This document shows positions 1-10,144 of a stretch of 64,000 nt of DNA, piece by piece. A program made the translations under genes and the position numbers. Source of the stretch: JBHYGK01 sp051859045 (lineage in GTDB: Bacteria > Pseudomonadota > Gammaproteobacteria > Xanthomonadales > Xanthomonadaceae); contig JBHYGK010000002.1 of assembly GCA_051859045.1 (NCBI GenBank), forward strand, positions 1 through 64,000, written 5' to 3'. The first letter of the stretch is position 1; the number at the start of each line of letters is the position of its first letter. The notes beneath the pieces are model-generated. The model ran no database searches. It was not told the DNA's origin and saw nothing but the letters and a program-made list of their open reading frames with translations.

Positions 1-386
1 CCGACGCCGCCGCGCTGCGCGCGCGCCTGGCCCGCGAGCCGGCGGGCTGGCTGTTCGACGTGCGCGCGCCGGAGCGCTTCCGCGGCGAGGTCGAGCCGCT
101 CGATCCGGTCGCCGGCCACGTGCCCGGCGCGGCCAACCTGCCGTTCGCCGCCCTGCTCGGGGCCGAGGCGCGCCTGCCGGCGCCGCCGGCGCTGCGCGCG
201 CGGCTCGAGGCCGCGCTGGCCGGGCGCGCGAGCGCCGACGCGACGCTGATGTGCGGCTCCGGCGTGACCGCGGCCTTCGTGCAGCTGGCCTTCGTGCATG
301 CGGGGCTCGACGCGCCCGCGGTCTACGCGCCGTCGTGGAGCGGCTGGATCCGCGAGCCCGGGGCGGCCGTCACGCGCGGCGAGTAA
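1..386 (+). CDS. Rhodanese-domain sulfurtransferase, C-terminal part (5' end outside window)
   Basis: The open frame runs in from the left edge (frame of base 3) and stops with TAA at 384-386, so only the last ~127 codons are visible. The piece is a rhodanese domain: DVRAPERFRGE opens it, GHVPGAANLPF follows, and the catalytic loop CGSGVTA carries the persulfide-forming Cys. A CGSGVTA loop is usual in two-domain thiosulfate or 3-mercaptopyruvate sulfurtransferases, so this is probably the C-terminal domain of an SseA-like enzyme. That is inference, because the N-terminal half is not in view. The GTG at 60 is internal to the domain and is not the start. Confidence 0.85.
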   Translation, partial: DAAALRARLAREPAGWLFDVRAPERFRGEVEPLDPVAGHVPGAANLPFAALLGAEARLPAPPALRARLEAALAGRASADATLMCGSGVTAAFVQLAFVHAGLDAPAVYAPSWSGWIREPGAAVTRGE

Positions 387-450
387 GGGTGTCACCGGCG
401 ATTCACCGTCGCCGCCCACGCTGCGGCGTCCTTCCACGCCGACCACGCCC

Positions 451-1785
451 ATGACCCGACGCGTCGCCCTGCTCCTCGCCGCCCTGCTCGCGTGGCCCGC
501 CGCCGCGCCCGCGCAGGCGCCCGCCGCCGCCCCGCCGGTGGCCGACCTCCGCCTCCACGGCTCGAACACCATCGGCGAGCGCCTCGCGCCGGCGCTGGTC
601 GAGGCGTGGCTGCGCGAGGAGGGCTACGAGCGCGTCGAGCGCCGCGAGACGGCGTTCGAGGAGTGGCGGGTGGTGGGCGAGCGCGATGGCGCCCGCTTCG
701 AGGTCGAGCTGCATGCGCACGGCTCGGGCACCGCGTTCACCGGCCTGGGCGACGGCCTCGCCGACATCGGCATGTCCTCCCGCCCGGTCGCGCCCGCCGA
801 GGTCGAGCGGCTGGCGCCGGCGCTCGGGCGGCTCGACCGAACCGAGCAGGAGCACGTCATCGCCCTCGACGGCCTGGCGATCATCGTGCACCCGGGCAAC
901 CCGGTCGCCGCGCTCGCCGTCGAGGACGTGCGCGCGGTGTTCGCCGGTCGGGTGCGCGACTGGTCGCAGCTCGGCGGGCCGCCCGGCCCGATCCGCCTGC
1001 ACGCGCGCGACGAACGCTCGGGCACCTGGGACTCCTTCCGCGCGATGGTGCTCGGCGACGTGCCGCTGTCGGCTGACGCGCGCCGCTACGAGAGCACCGC
1101 GGCGCTCGCCGCCGAGGTCGCCGCGGATCCGGGCGCGATCGGCTTCGTGGGCCTGTCCGGCGTGGTCGGCGTGCGCGCGCTGCCGATCGCGGACGGCCCG
1201 CTGGCGCTGTCGCCGGAGCGCTTCCAGGTGGCGGTCGAGGACTACCCGCTGGCGCGGCGCCTGTACCTCTACACCCCGGCCGAGGCCTCGCCGGCCGCGC
1301 GCCGCTTCGTCGCGTTCGCGCTCGGCGATGCCGCCCAGGCCGAGGTCGAGGCCGTGGGCTTCGTGTCCCAGCGCGTCGACGCGTGGCCGGCGCGCCCGCG
1401 CAGCGGGCTTCCCGGCGAGGCCTACGCGCTGATGGACGGGGCCCGGCGGCTGTCGCTGAACTTCCGCTTCGGCAGCGCGGCGAGCCTGCTCGACGCCAAG
1501 GCCCAGCGCGACCTCGACCGCCTGGCGGACTTCCTGCGCGCCCGCGCGCCCGGCCCGGCGGCGCCGGAGCTGCTGCTGTTCGGCTACGCCGACACCGGCG
1601 AGACCCAGCCCTACTTCGCGATGTCGCTGAGCATCGACCGCGCGGACTACATCGCCTCGGAGCTCGCCCGCCGCGGCGTCGCGGTCAGCCGCGTACGCGG
1701 GCTGGGCGCGGTGGCGCCGGTGACGGCCGACCGCGGGCCACGCGGCCAGGCGCGCAACCGGCGGGTGGAGGTGTGGCTGCGCTGA
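451..1785 (+). CDS. PstS-like substrate-binding domain fused to an OmpA peptidoglycan-binding domain
   Basis: 444 aa. The ATG at 451 is chosen because it begins a Sec signal peptide (RR, Leu/Ala core, cleavage near residue 23); the open frame extends upstream without coding character. Residues ~30-300 resemble phosphate-type periplasmic binding proteins: HGSNTIGERL, GSGTAFTGL, ADIGMSSRP, DGLAIIVHPGNP, and ERSGTWDSF like the anion-binding Ser-Gly-Thr loop. Residues ~335-444 form an OmpA-like domain with GYAD and the C-terminal ARNRRVEVWL, which hold the Asp and Arg that grip diaminopimelate. Family knowledge supports a periplasmic protein tethered to peptidoglycan. No pstCAB transporter genes adjoin, so an import role is doubtful. 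Ligand unknown. Confidence 0.85.
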   Translation: MTRRVALLLAALLAWPAAAPAQAPAAAPPVADLRLHGSNTIGERLAPALVEAWLREEGYERVERRETAFEEWRVVGERDGARFEVELHAHGSGTAFTGLGDGLADIGMSSRPVAPAEVERLAPALGRLDRTEQEHVIALDGLAIIVHPGNPVAALAVEDVRAVFAGRVRDWSQLGGPPGPIRLHARDERSGTWDSFRAMVLGDVPLSADARRYESTAALAAEVAADPGAIGFVGLSGVVGVRALPIADGPLALSPERFQVAVEDYPLARRLYLYTPAEASPAARRFVAFALGDAAQAEVEAVGFVSQRVDAWPARPRSGLPGEAYALMDGARRLSLNFRFGSAASLLDAKAQRDLDRLADFLRARAPGPAAPELLLFGYADTGETQPYFAMSLSIDRADYIASELARRGVAVSRVRGLGAVAPVTADRGPRGQARNRRVEVWLR

Positions 1786-1827
1786 CGCGCGCGCCGCGGG
1801 CGGCGCCCGCGACGCGCGGCCGACCGC

Positions 1828-2583
1828 TTACTTCTTCAGGCGCGCCACCAGGCCGTGCAGCACGGCCTGGGTCTCGTCGGCGAACCAGCCGTCGATGAAG
1901 CCGTCGAGGGCGATGCGCGCGGGGTTGGTCATCGCGTCGACGAGGTCGGCGCGGGCGATCGCGCGGGTGGCGAGCATGGCGCCGGCCGGCTTGGCCAGCA
2001 GCTCGCGCAGCCAGCCGATCGCGCGGGTCGGGACGTGGTCGATGTCGACGAGCTCGTCGACCAGGCCGATCGCGTGGGCCTGGGCGGCGTCGACCATCGT
2101 GCCCGACACCAGCAGGCGCTCGGCGCGGTAGTGGCCGACCACGCGGGCCATCAGGTGCTGGATGCCTTCCGGCACCACGAGGCCCACTTCGACCTCGTTG
2201 AGGCCGATCCGGTAGGGGCCGATGGCCATGATGCGGTAGTCGCAGCACAGCGCCAGCACGCAGCCGCCGGCCGGGCTGTGGCCGGCCATCGCGGCCACCA
2301 CCGGCACCGGCGAGGTGGCGATGGCCTGGGCGGCGGCGAAGAACGCGCCCCAGGCCTCGCGCAGCGCGGCGCGGTCGAGGGTGAGCATGTAGGGCACGTC
2401 GAGGCCGCCGGAGAACACCTTCGGCCCGCCGCTGATGACGATGCCGCGGGCGCCGCGGCCGGGGGCGCCGGCGACGGCCTCGCGCAGCTCGCCCAGCAGC
2501 TCGGGGTTGAGCGCGTTGACCGGCGGGCGGTCGAGGTGGACCTGCAGGATGTCGTCGTGGAGGGTGGTCTGGATCAGGGGCAT
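1828..2583 (-). CDS. Delta3,delta2-enoyl-CoA isomerase-like crotonase
   Basis: 251 aa crotonase-fold protein. The start at 2583 (MPLIQTTLHD) fits the family N-terminus; an ATG 48 bases upstream would add a low-complexity leader. Oxyanion-hole motifs are FSGG (57-60) and SPAGGC (103-108). The position of the first catalytic Glu of hydratases (GGCEL) is Val here (GGCVL), while the second Glu is kept in GLNEVEVG (E130). That pattern, with SPAGGC and CDYRIMA, matches mitochondrial ECI1-type delta3,delta2-enoyl-CoA isomerases, which use one Glu to move a double bond in beta-oxidation of unsaturated acids. Databases may call it simply enoyl-CoA hydratase/isomerase family. It stands alone, convergent with the preceding gene. 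Confidence 0.85.
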   Translation of the reverse strand: MPLIQTTLHDDILQVHLDRPPVNALNPELLGELREAVAGAPGRGARGIVISGGPKVFSGGLDVPYMLTLDRAALREAWGAFFAAAQAIATSPVPVVAAMAGHSPAGGCVLALCCDYRIMAIGPYRIGLNEVEVGLVVPEGIQHLMARVVGHYRAERLLVSGTMVDAAQAHAIGLVDELVDIDHVPTRAIGWLRELLAKPAGAMLATRAIARADLVDAMTNPARIALDGFIDGWFADETQAVLHGLVARLKK

Positions 2584-2681
2584 GGCGGCGATGTCCGGGC
2601 GGGGCGCCGCCGGAGGGCCGGCGGCGCGCATGGGGGAGGCGGCGGTCGGTGGGCGGGCGCGCGGGGCGCCCGCCGGTCAGG

Positions 2682-4160
2682 TCAGTCGACCACGACGTCG
2701 CGGGCCCAACGATAGCGCACGACGTAGCGCACCGTGACCTCGCCGCCGGCCGGCACCGCGATGGCGGCCTCGGCGGTCTGCGCGTCGCGCTTGGCCAGCG
2801 GGTGCGAGGTCTCGACCACCTCCCATTCCTTCCAGCGCGGCATGCTCTCGCGCAGCTGCACGGTCACCGGCTCGGCCTTGGCGTTGCGCAGCACCACCTC
2901 GATGGTCTCGGTCATCGCGCGCTCGCGGCGGTCGACCTGCAGGTCGCGCACGAAGCGCTCGCCGCGCAGGTCGAACACCTCGCCCAGGCCGATCTCGAGG
3001 TCCTCGCCGGCCGGGGTGTGGCCGATCTGGGCCTCGCCCAGCAGGTCGCCGTCGTCTTCGCGCAGGCGCAGGCGGCCGGCGGGCAGGGGCTGGCCCAGGC
3101 CCGACGCGGCGTCGTTGGCGAAGTGCAGCTCGGCCTGGACGGTGAAGGCGCCCAGCGCGCCGTCGGGGCCGGCATCGGGCTCGAGGCGGGGCGCCTCGCC
3201 GAACCACCAGCCGCGCTCGCCGGCGATGTACAGGCGCTCGCACGGGACCGCCGGGGCCTCGGCCATCAGCGGGATGCGGGTGGCGCTGCCGTCGGGCAGC
3301 AGGTGGCGGCCCGCGATCGGGTAGGCATAGCCCTCGCCGGCGGCGCGCGGGGCGGGCGGCGGAGGCGCGGCGGGGGGCGCCGCGCTGATGCGGCTGCCCG
3401 TCACCTCGAACGCGTCGGCGCGCATCCGCGCGCGCTCCGGGGCGCGCGCGGCGCTGCTGGCCACCAGCGTCAGCTCGGCGTCGCGCCAGCCGCGGCCGCT
3501 GCGGTTGGACACGAAGGCCGCGCCCTCGAGCGCCATCGCGCAGCCCTGGGCGCCCGCGCGCACGGTGCCGGTGTACTGGGCGTTCCAGGCCAGGCCGCCG
3601 GCGGCGTAGTCGAGCGTGAAGTCCTGCGGGCCCGCGCCGGTGGCGTCGACCTCGTAGCGCAGCGTGGGCTCGCTGGCCAGGCCCTCGGGCAGGCCGGGGA
3701 GGGTGAAGCCGTCGTAGCTGCGCAGCACGCGCACGCTGCCGTCGGCCATGCGCAGCGCGAGGCCGTCGCCGGCAGCCAGCAGGGTGCCGGTGAAGCGGCG
3801 GGTCTGGCTGCCGACGGTCTGCTCGACGCTGACGGTCTCGCCGACCGCGCGCTCCAGCAGCGCGCCCTGGCCGAGCAGCGCGAAATCGAAGCGCTGGCCG
3901 GTGATCGCGGCGCCGGCGCCGGCGGGGCGGAAGCTGGCCGCGGCCGCGTCGAACCCGTCGGGCAGGTCGCCGATGGCGAGGCTGTTGAGGCCGGGCTGGA
4001 GGTCGAAGCGGAAGGCCTGGACCACGCGGGCGTCACCGGAGGACTCGACGGTGAGCGCGGGGCCGCCGAGTTCGGCGGCGAGGGCGGGCAGGGCGGGGGC
4101 GAGGAGGAGGGAGAGCGAAGCGGCGAGGGCGGTGGGGCGGAGGCGGGGGTGTGGCGTCAT
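2682..4160 (-). CDS. DUF4139 domain-containing exported protein
   Basis: 492 aa. The N-terminus is a Sec signal peptide ending in LPALA around residue 28. The remainder is beta-rich and of DUF4139 type, ending with the conserved block around VVLRNAKAEPVTVQLRESMP and the terminal AGGEVTVRYVVRYRW. A Pro/Ala-rich spacer lies near residues 260-275. The family has no settled biochemical role; members are exported and some occur near envelope genes. It is divergent from the copper chaperone at 4203 with only 42 bases between the starts, so the two share a control region. Confidence 0.75.
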   Translation of the reverse strand: MTPHPRLRPTALAASLSLLLAPALPALAAELGGPALTVESSGDARVVQAFRFDLQPGLNSLAIGDLPDGFDAAAASFRPAGAGAAITGQRFDFALLGQGALLERAVGETVSVEQTVGSQTRRFTGTLLAAGDGLALRMADGSVRVLRSYDGFTLPGLPEGLASEPTLRYEVDATGAGPQDFTLDYAAGGLAWNAQYTGTVRAGAQGCAMALEGAAFVSNRSGRGWRDAELTLVASSAARAPERARMRADAFEVTGSRISAAPPAAPPPPAPRAAGEGYAYPIAGRHLLPDGSATRIPLMAEAPAVPCERLYIAGERGWWFGEAPRLEPDAGPDGALGAFTVQAELHFANDAASGLGQPLPAGRLRLREDDGDLLGEAQIGHTPAGEDLEIGLGEVFDLRGERFVRDLQVDRRERAMTETIEVVLRNAKAEPVTVQLRESMPRWKEWEVVETSHPLAKRDAQTAEAAIAVPAGGEVTVRYVVRYRWARDVVVD

Positions 4161-4175
4161 GGCGCGTGTCTCCTC

Positions 4176-4202
4176 GGGGGCTGGGGGTTAGGATAAGCCC
4201 CC
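4176..4202 (+). promoter_or_regulatory. Leader hairpin and -10-like element directly before the PCu(A)C start
   Basis: GGGGGCT at 4176-4182 can pair with AGCCCCC at 4196-4202, ending at the base before the ATG. The intervening bases contain TAGGAT (4189-4194), a plausible -10 that would place transcription start at about 4201. No purine-rich ribosome binding site is visible. Either the mRNA is nearly leaderless or, if transcription starts further upstream, the start codon is flanked by a hairpin. Confidence 0.35.
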
Positions 4203-4901
4203 ATGAAACGACTCATTTTCCTTTCGGGGTTGCTGTGCGTGGGCTGCGGTTCATCCGCGGGCCCGGACCAGGCGTCGACGGCCGAGGCCGCCGCCGCTCC
4301 CACCGCCGTCGAGGCGCCGGCCGCGCCGGCCCCCGCGCCTGCCCCGGCACCCGCCGCCGCGGGCGCGCTCGCCGCCACCGGCGGCTGGGTGCGCGCCACG
4401 CCGCCGGGCATGCCGATGCTCGCGGGCTACGTCACGCTGGCCAACGCCGGCGACGCCCCGGTCACCCTGGTCGGCGCGTCGAGCCCGGCGGTCGAGGCGG
4501 TCGAGCTGCACCGCACCGAGATCGTGGACGGCGTCAGCCGCATGCGCGCCGCCGGTGAGCTGGTGATCGCCCCGGGCGAGACCCTGGTGCTCGCGCCGGG
4601 CGGCCTGCACATGATGCTGATGCGCCCCGTCGCGCCGATCGCCGCCGGCGACACGCTCGAGGTCACGCTGGACCTCGGCGCGGCCGGCACCCAGGTGCTG
4701 GCGCTGCCGGTGCAGGCCGCGGCGCCCGGCGCCGCGGACACGGGCATGGACCACGGCGGCATGGACCATGGCGCGATGGATCACGGCGCGATGGACCACG
4801 GCGCGATGGACCACGGCTCGATGGACCACGGCTCGATGGACCACGGCGACGCCGAGGCCGAGCCCGAGGCCGCCGCCGACGAGCACGCCGGCCACCACTG
4901 A
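4203..4901 (+). CDS. PCu(A)C copper chaperone, lipoprotein with Met-Asp-His-Gly repeat tail
   Basis: 232 aa. The N-terminus MKRLIFLSGLLCVGCGS is a lipoprotein signal with Cys at about residue 15, so the protein is probably membrane-anchored. An Ala/Pro linker leads to a PCu(A)C domain (about 60-165): AATGGWVRATPPG, ELHRTE...RMR and GGLHMMLM supply the His/Met copper ligands. Family members deliver Cu(I) to the CuA/CuB sites of cytochrome oxidase. The tail (residues 182-216) is seven tandem pentapeptides MDHG(G/A/S/D), followed by acidic residues and a terminal HAGHH. The tail resembles copper-buffering Met/His segments; its role here is inference. No oxidase assembly genes are adjacent. Confidence 0.9.
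   Translation: MKRLIFLSGLLCVGCGSSAGPDQASTAEAAAAPTAVEAPAAPAPAPAPAPAAAGALAATGGWVRATPPGMPMLAGYVTLANAGDAPVTLVGASSPAVEAVELHRTEIVDGVSRMRAAGELVIAPGETLVLAPGGLHMMLMRPVAPIAAGDTLEVTLDLGAAGTQVLALPVQAAAPGAADTGMDHGGMDHGAMDHGAMDHGAMDHGSMDHGSMDHGDAEAEPEAAADEHAGHH
4746..4850 (+). repeat. Seven tandem 15-base repeats coding MDHGx
   Basis: Seven in-frame units of 15 bases (4746, 4761, 4776, 4791, 4806, 4821, 4836) encode MDHG followed by G, A, A, A, S, S, D. Units are nearly identical at DNA level (ATGGACCACGGC core, with GAT or CAT variants in units 2 and 3), so copy number may vary by slippage. Confidence 0.95.
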
Positions 4902-4928
4902 GTTCCGCCGCCGGGCAACGCCCGGAAC

Positions 4929-4958
4929 GACGACGGGCCGCGCGAGCGGCCCGTCGTC
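4929..4958. terminator. Bidirectional hairpin between convergent genes
   Basis: A perfect 13-bp stem GACGACGGGCCGC / GCGGCCCGTCGTC with a GCGA tetraloop lies between the PCu(A)C gene (ends 4901) and the thioesterase gene (ends 5005 on the minus strand). Neither side has a proper U-tract, so it is a strong hairpin but not a textbook intrinsic terminator. Confidence 0.65.
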
Positions 4959-5004
4959 ATGTCCGGGGTGCGCGTCGCGCCGGGGCCGGCGGACGCCCGC
5001 GGCC

Positions 5005-5454
5005 TCAGCCCTCGGCGCCGGCCTCGCAGGCCGCGCGCACGACGGCGGGCAGCGCCGCGCCGCGGCCGGTGGCGCGGTCCATCCAGACCATCGCCACGGT
5101 GCCCTCGGAGTACACGACCGACGCGTCGGCGGCGTCGACGATGCGGTGCGCCAGCGTCACGCTGCTGCGGCCCACGCGCTGGGCGCGCAGCTCCACCGCG
5201 ATCGTCGCCGGCCAGCCGATCGGCCGGCGGTAGTCGAGCTGGGCGGCCGCGATCACCGGCGCCGAGGCGTCGTCCATCCACGGGCCGTCGAGCCCCAGCA
5301 TCCACTTCAGGCGCGCCTCCTCGATGTAGCTGAGGTACTGGGCGTTGTTGACGTGGTTGAAGGCGTCGAGGTCGCGCCAGCGCACCTCGATCGGGATGCT
5401 GGCCAGCAGCGGGCCGGGCGTGGCGTCGGCGGTGGTGGTGGTCTCAGTGGCCAT
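5005..5454 (-). CDS. Hotdog-fold acyl-CoA thioesterase (4HBT/YbgC type)
   Basis: 149 aa. The start at 5454 lies 26 bases after the uvrA stop on the same strand, suggesting co-transcription. The N-terminal motif VRWRDLDAFNHVNNAQY, with the catalytic Asp and HVNN, is the signature of the 4-hydroxybenzoyl-CoA thioesterase family. The rest (IEEARLKWM, QLDYRRPIGWPATIAVE, AHRIVDAADASVVYSEG) follows the single hotdog domain. Such cytosolic enzymes hydrolyse acyl-CoA thioesters; the substrate cannot be read from sequence. A minus-strand frame running through uvrA makes this protein look longer than it is. Confidence 0.88.
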   Translation of the reverse strand: MATETTTTADATPGPLLASIPIEVRWRDLDAFNHVNNAQYLSYIEEARLKWMLGLDGPWMDDASAPVIAAAQLDYRRPIGWPATIAVELRAQRVGRSSVTLAHRIVDAADASVVYSEGTVAMVWMDRATGRGAALPAVVRAACEAGAEG

Positions 5455-5480
5455 CGGCGTGTCCTGTCGAACGGCGCGGC

Positions 5481-8360
<2,880 letters not shown>

Positions 8361-8432
8361 GCGCCGGTGGGGGTCCGGGGAGGAGGAATCGCGCAGCTTA
8401 GCAGCCCGGCGTGGGCGGGCCGTGTGCGTCGG

Positions 8433-8491
8433 CGCCCCGGGCCGGCGCGGCCGGCGCCGGGGCGATGCCGGCGGGGGCCGTGGGCCCCCGC
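8433..8491 (-). terminator. Two GC hairpins downstream of the secreted-protein gene
   Basis: Read on the minus strand, the first hairpin after the stop at 8499 is GCGGGGGCC / GGCCCCCGC (8471-8479 and 8483-8491, 3-base loop). The second pairs CGCCCCGG (8433-8440) with CCGGGGCG (8457-8464). Neither has a U-tract. Together they probably separate this gene from uvrA. Confidence 0.45.
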
Positions 8492-8498
8492 CGCGGGC

Positions 8499-9170
8499 TC
8501 AGTCGAGGCGCAGTTCGACGGTGGACAGCGGGGCGCTGGCGAAGGCCTCGGCCTCGAGGAAGCGCTCGCGGTAGGGCAGCTCGAGCACGCCGGAGCGGCC
8601 GGCGCGCCAGGTCTTCTCGTCGCCGTCGGGGAAGCGCAGGGTGAGGGTCTGGCGGCCCTCGGCGGCGAAGCGGATCACGAAGGCGTCCACCGACTCGTCG
8701 ATCAGCGGCTCGTCGGCCTCGCCCTCGCGCTCCAGCGCGACGGCCGGGGCGGCCAGGTCGGCGTAGGCGAAGCGGGTGCCGGCCGGGGTGGCGACGCGCA
8801 GGTGCAGGCTCAGCGTGGCGTCGTCGAGGTTGTTGGTCAGCACCACGGGGGTGCGCTCGAGCAGGTCGGCGCGCAGCGGGATCGTGACCCGGCCGGCCGG
8901 GGTCATCTCGAGCGCCTCGCCCCAGCCGCGGCCCTGCAGCATGTAGCCAAGGCCCTCGGGCAGGGCCTCGTCGGCCGGGTGGGCGATGAACACCGGCTCG
9001 ATCCGGTCGGTCAGGCCGGCGGCGGCGATCTCGCGCGGCAGGCGGGTCAGCTCGTCGTAGGCGGCGACCCGGCGCCAGGCCTGGGCCAGGGCGGGCAGGG
9101 CGACGCCGGCCAGCAGGGCGGCGAGGGCGAGGCCGGAGGCCGCGCGCGCGAGGGGGGAAGGCTGGGTCAT
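8499..9170 (-). CDS. Exported protein of unknown function
   Basis: 223 aa from the ATG at 9170, chosen because it begins a signal peptide (MTQPSPLARAASGLALAALL, cleavage after ALPALA near residue 28). The mature part opens with AWRRVAAYDELTRLPREI and is predicted beta-rich, with alternating hydrophobic strands (VTIPLRADL, TLSLHLRVATPAG, RQTLTLRFPDG). No catalytic motif, Cys pair or membrane segment is seen after the signal. The open frame continues upstream across the rplU region, but that is shadow. It is divergent from rplU. I do not recognise the family; a secreted beta-sandwich protein is the most that can be said. Confidence 0.7.
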   Translation of the reverse strand: MTQPSPLARAASGLALAALLAGVALPALAQAWRRVAAYDELTRLPREIAAAGLTDRIEPVFIAHPADEALPEGLGYMLQGRGWGEALEMTPAGRVTIPLRADLLERTPVVLTNNLDDATLSLHLRVATPAGTRFAYADLAAPAVALEREGEADEPLIDESVDAFVIRFAAEGRQTLTLRFPDGDEKTWRAGRSGVLELPYRERFLEAEAFASAPLSTVELRLD

Positions 9171-9259
9171 GTCGGGGGCAGGCGGGGAGGCGGGGGCCGC
9201 GCAGTCTAGCGGCCCCGGCCCGGGCGCGCTCGTCCCCGGTGCCGGGGTCGTGGAAGGGT

Positions 9260-9288
9260 TTGACCGCAAAGGGATTGCTCCGTACAAT
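9260..9288 (+). promoter_or_regulatory. Sigma-70 promoter of rplU-rpmA
   Basis: TTGACC (9260-9265), a 17-base spacer and TACAAT (9283-9288). This gives a leader of about 80 bases before rplU. Confidence 0.8.
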
Positions 9289-9377
9289 CCCGCTCCTTTC
9301 CGCCCTTCCATGGGCCGGCAGCTGCCGGGCCTGCGGGCGGAGGTGCACCGAAAAATAACTACAGAGGAAGATTCGGT

Positions 9378-9689
9378 ATGTACGCAGTCATTGTCACCGG
9401 CGGTAAGCAGTACCGCGTGATGCAGGGCGAGGTCCTCCGGGTCGAGCTGCTCGACGTCGAGGCCGGCGCCAACATCGTGCTCGACCACGTCCTGATGCTC
9501 GGCAACGGCGAGACCGTCACCGTCGGCACCCCGAAGGTCGAGGGCGCCAAGGTCACCGCCACCGTGCGTGGCCACGGCCGCGCCGACAAGATCCGCATCG
9601 TCAAGTTCCGTCGCCGCAAGCACCACCGCAAGCAGATGGGCCACCGCCAGCATTACACCGAGATCGAGATCACCGGCATCGCCGGCTGA
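9378..9689 (+). CDS. rplU: 50S ribosomal protein L21
   Basis: 103 aa, the same length class as E. coli L21. MYAVIVTGGKQYRV at the N-terminus and the basic KFRRRKHHRKQMGHRQ segment near residues 76-91 are diagnostic of this 23S rRNA-binding protein. AGAGGAAG about 9 bases before the ATG serves as ribosome binding site. It is the first gene of a two-gene operon with rpmA, 26 bases downstream. Confidence 0.99.
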   Translation: MYAVIVTGGKQYRVMQGEVLRVELLDVEAGANIVLDHVLMLGNGETVTVGTPKVEGAKVTATVRGHGRADKIRIVKFRRRKHHRKQMGHRQHYTEIEITGIAG

Positions 9690-9715
9690 TCCGCTGAAGG
9701 ACAGGAGAGAAAGCC

Positions 9716-9976
9716 ATGGCAAGTAAGAAGGGCGTAGGCTCGACCCGCAACGGCCGCGATTCCAACCCGAAGTACCTCGGCGTGAAGATCTACGGCGGCC
9801 AGGCCATCGAGGCCGGCAACATCATCATCCGCCAGCGCGGCACCCAGTTCCATCCGGGCACCGGCGTCGGCATCGGTCGCGACCACACCCTGTTCGCGCT
9901 CGTCGACGGCAAGGTGTCGTTCGCGATCAAAGGCGAGAAGAAGCGCCGCACCGTGAGCGTCGTCCCGGAGGCCTGA
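9716..9976 (+). CDS. rpmA: 50S ribosomal protein L27
   Basis: 86 aa. MASKKGVGSTRNGRDSNPKYLGVKIYGGQ is a normal L27 N-terminus, the flexible tail reaching the peptidyl-transferase centre. It starts directly at MA, without the cleavable leader seen in Firmicutes. AGGAGAG precedes the ATG. An intrinsic terminator follows at 10003, so rplU-rpmA is a closed unit and obgE has its own promoter. Confidence 0.99.
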   Translation: MASKKGVGSTRNGRDSNPKYLGVKIYGGQAIEAGNIIIRQRGTQFHPGTGVGIGRDHTLFALVDGKVSFAIKGEKKRRTVSVVPEA

Positions 9977-10002
9977 GGCCTACCGCACGCGCGTTCCGCG
10001 AG

Positions 10003-10030
10003 GGCCCCGCTTCGGCGGGGCCTTTCGTTT
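10003..10030 (+). terminator. Intrinsic terminator of rplU-rpmA
   Basis: GGCCCCGC / GCGGGGCC closed by a TTCG tetraloop (10003-10022), followed by TTTCGTTT. Confidence 0.9.
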
Positions 10031-10144
10031 CAGGGCCCGGCGCGGCGCGACGCGCCGCCCACTGGCCCGCCGCCCCGCGAGCGGGCATCCTTCCGGCCTC
10101 AGCGCCTCCCCCGCCCCGGGACATGGGGCCAAGCGAGAGATGCC

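Noticed and set aside
4746..4850. Tandem repeats as a possible CRISPR or intergenic satellite
   Set aside because: Units are 15 bases, contiguous, without spacers, and in frame inside a coding sequence.
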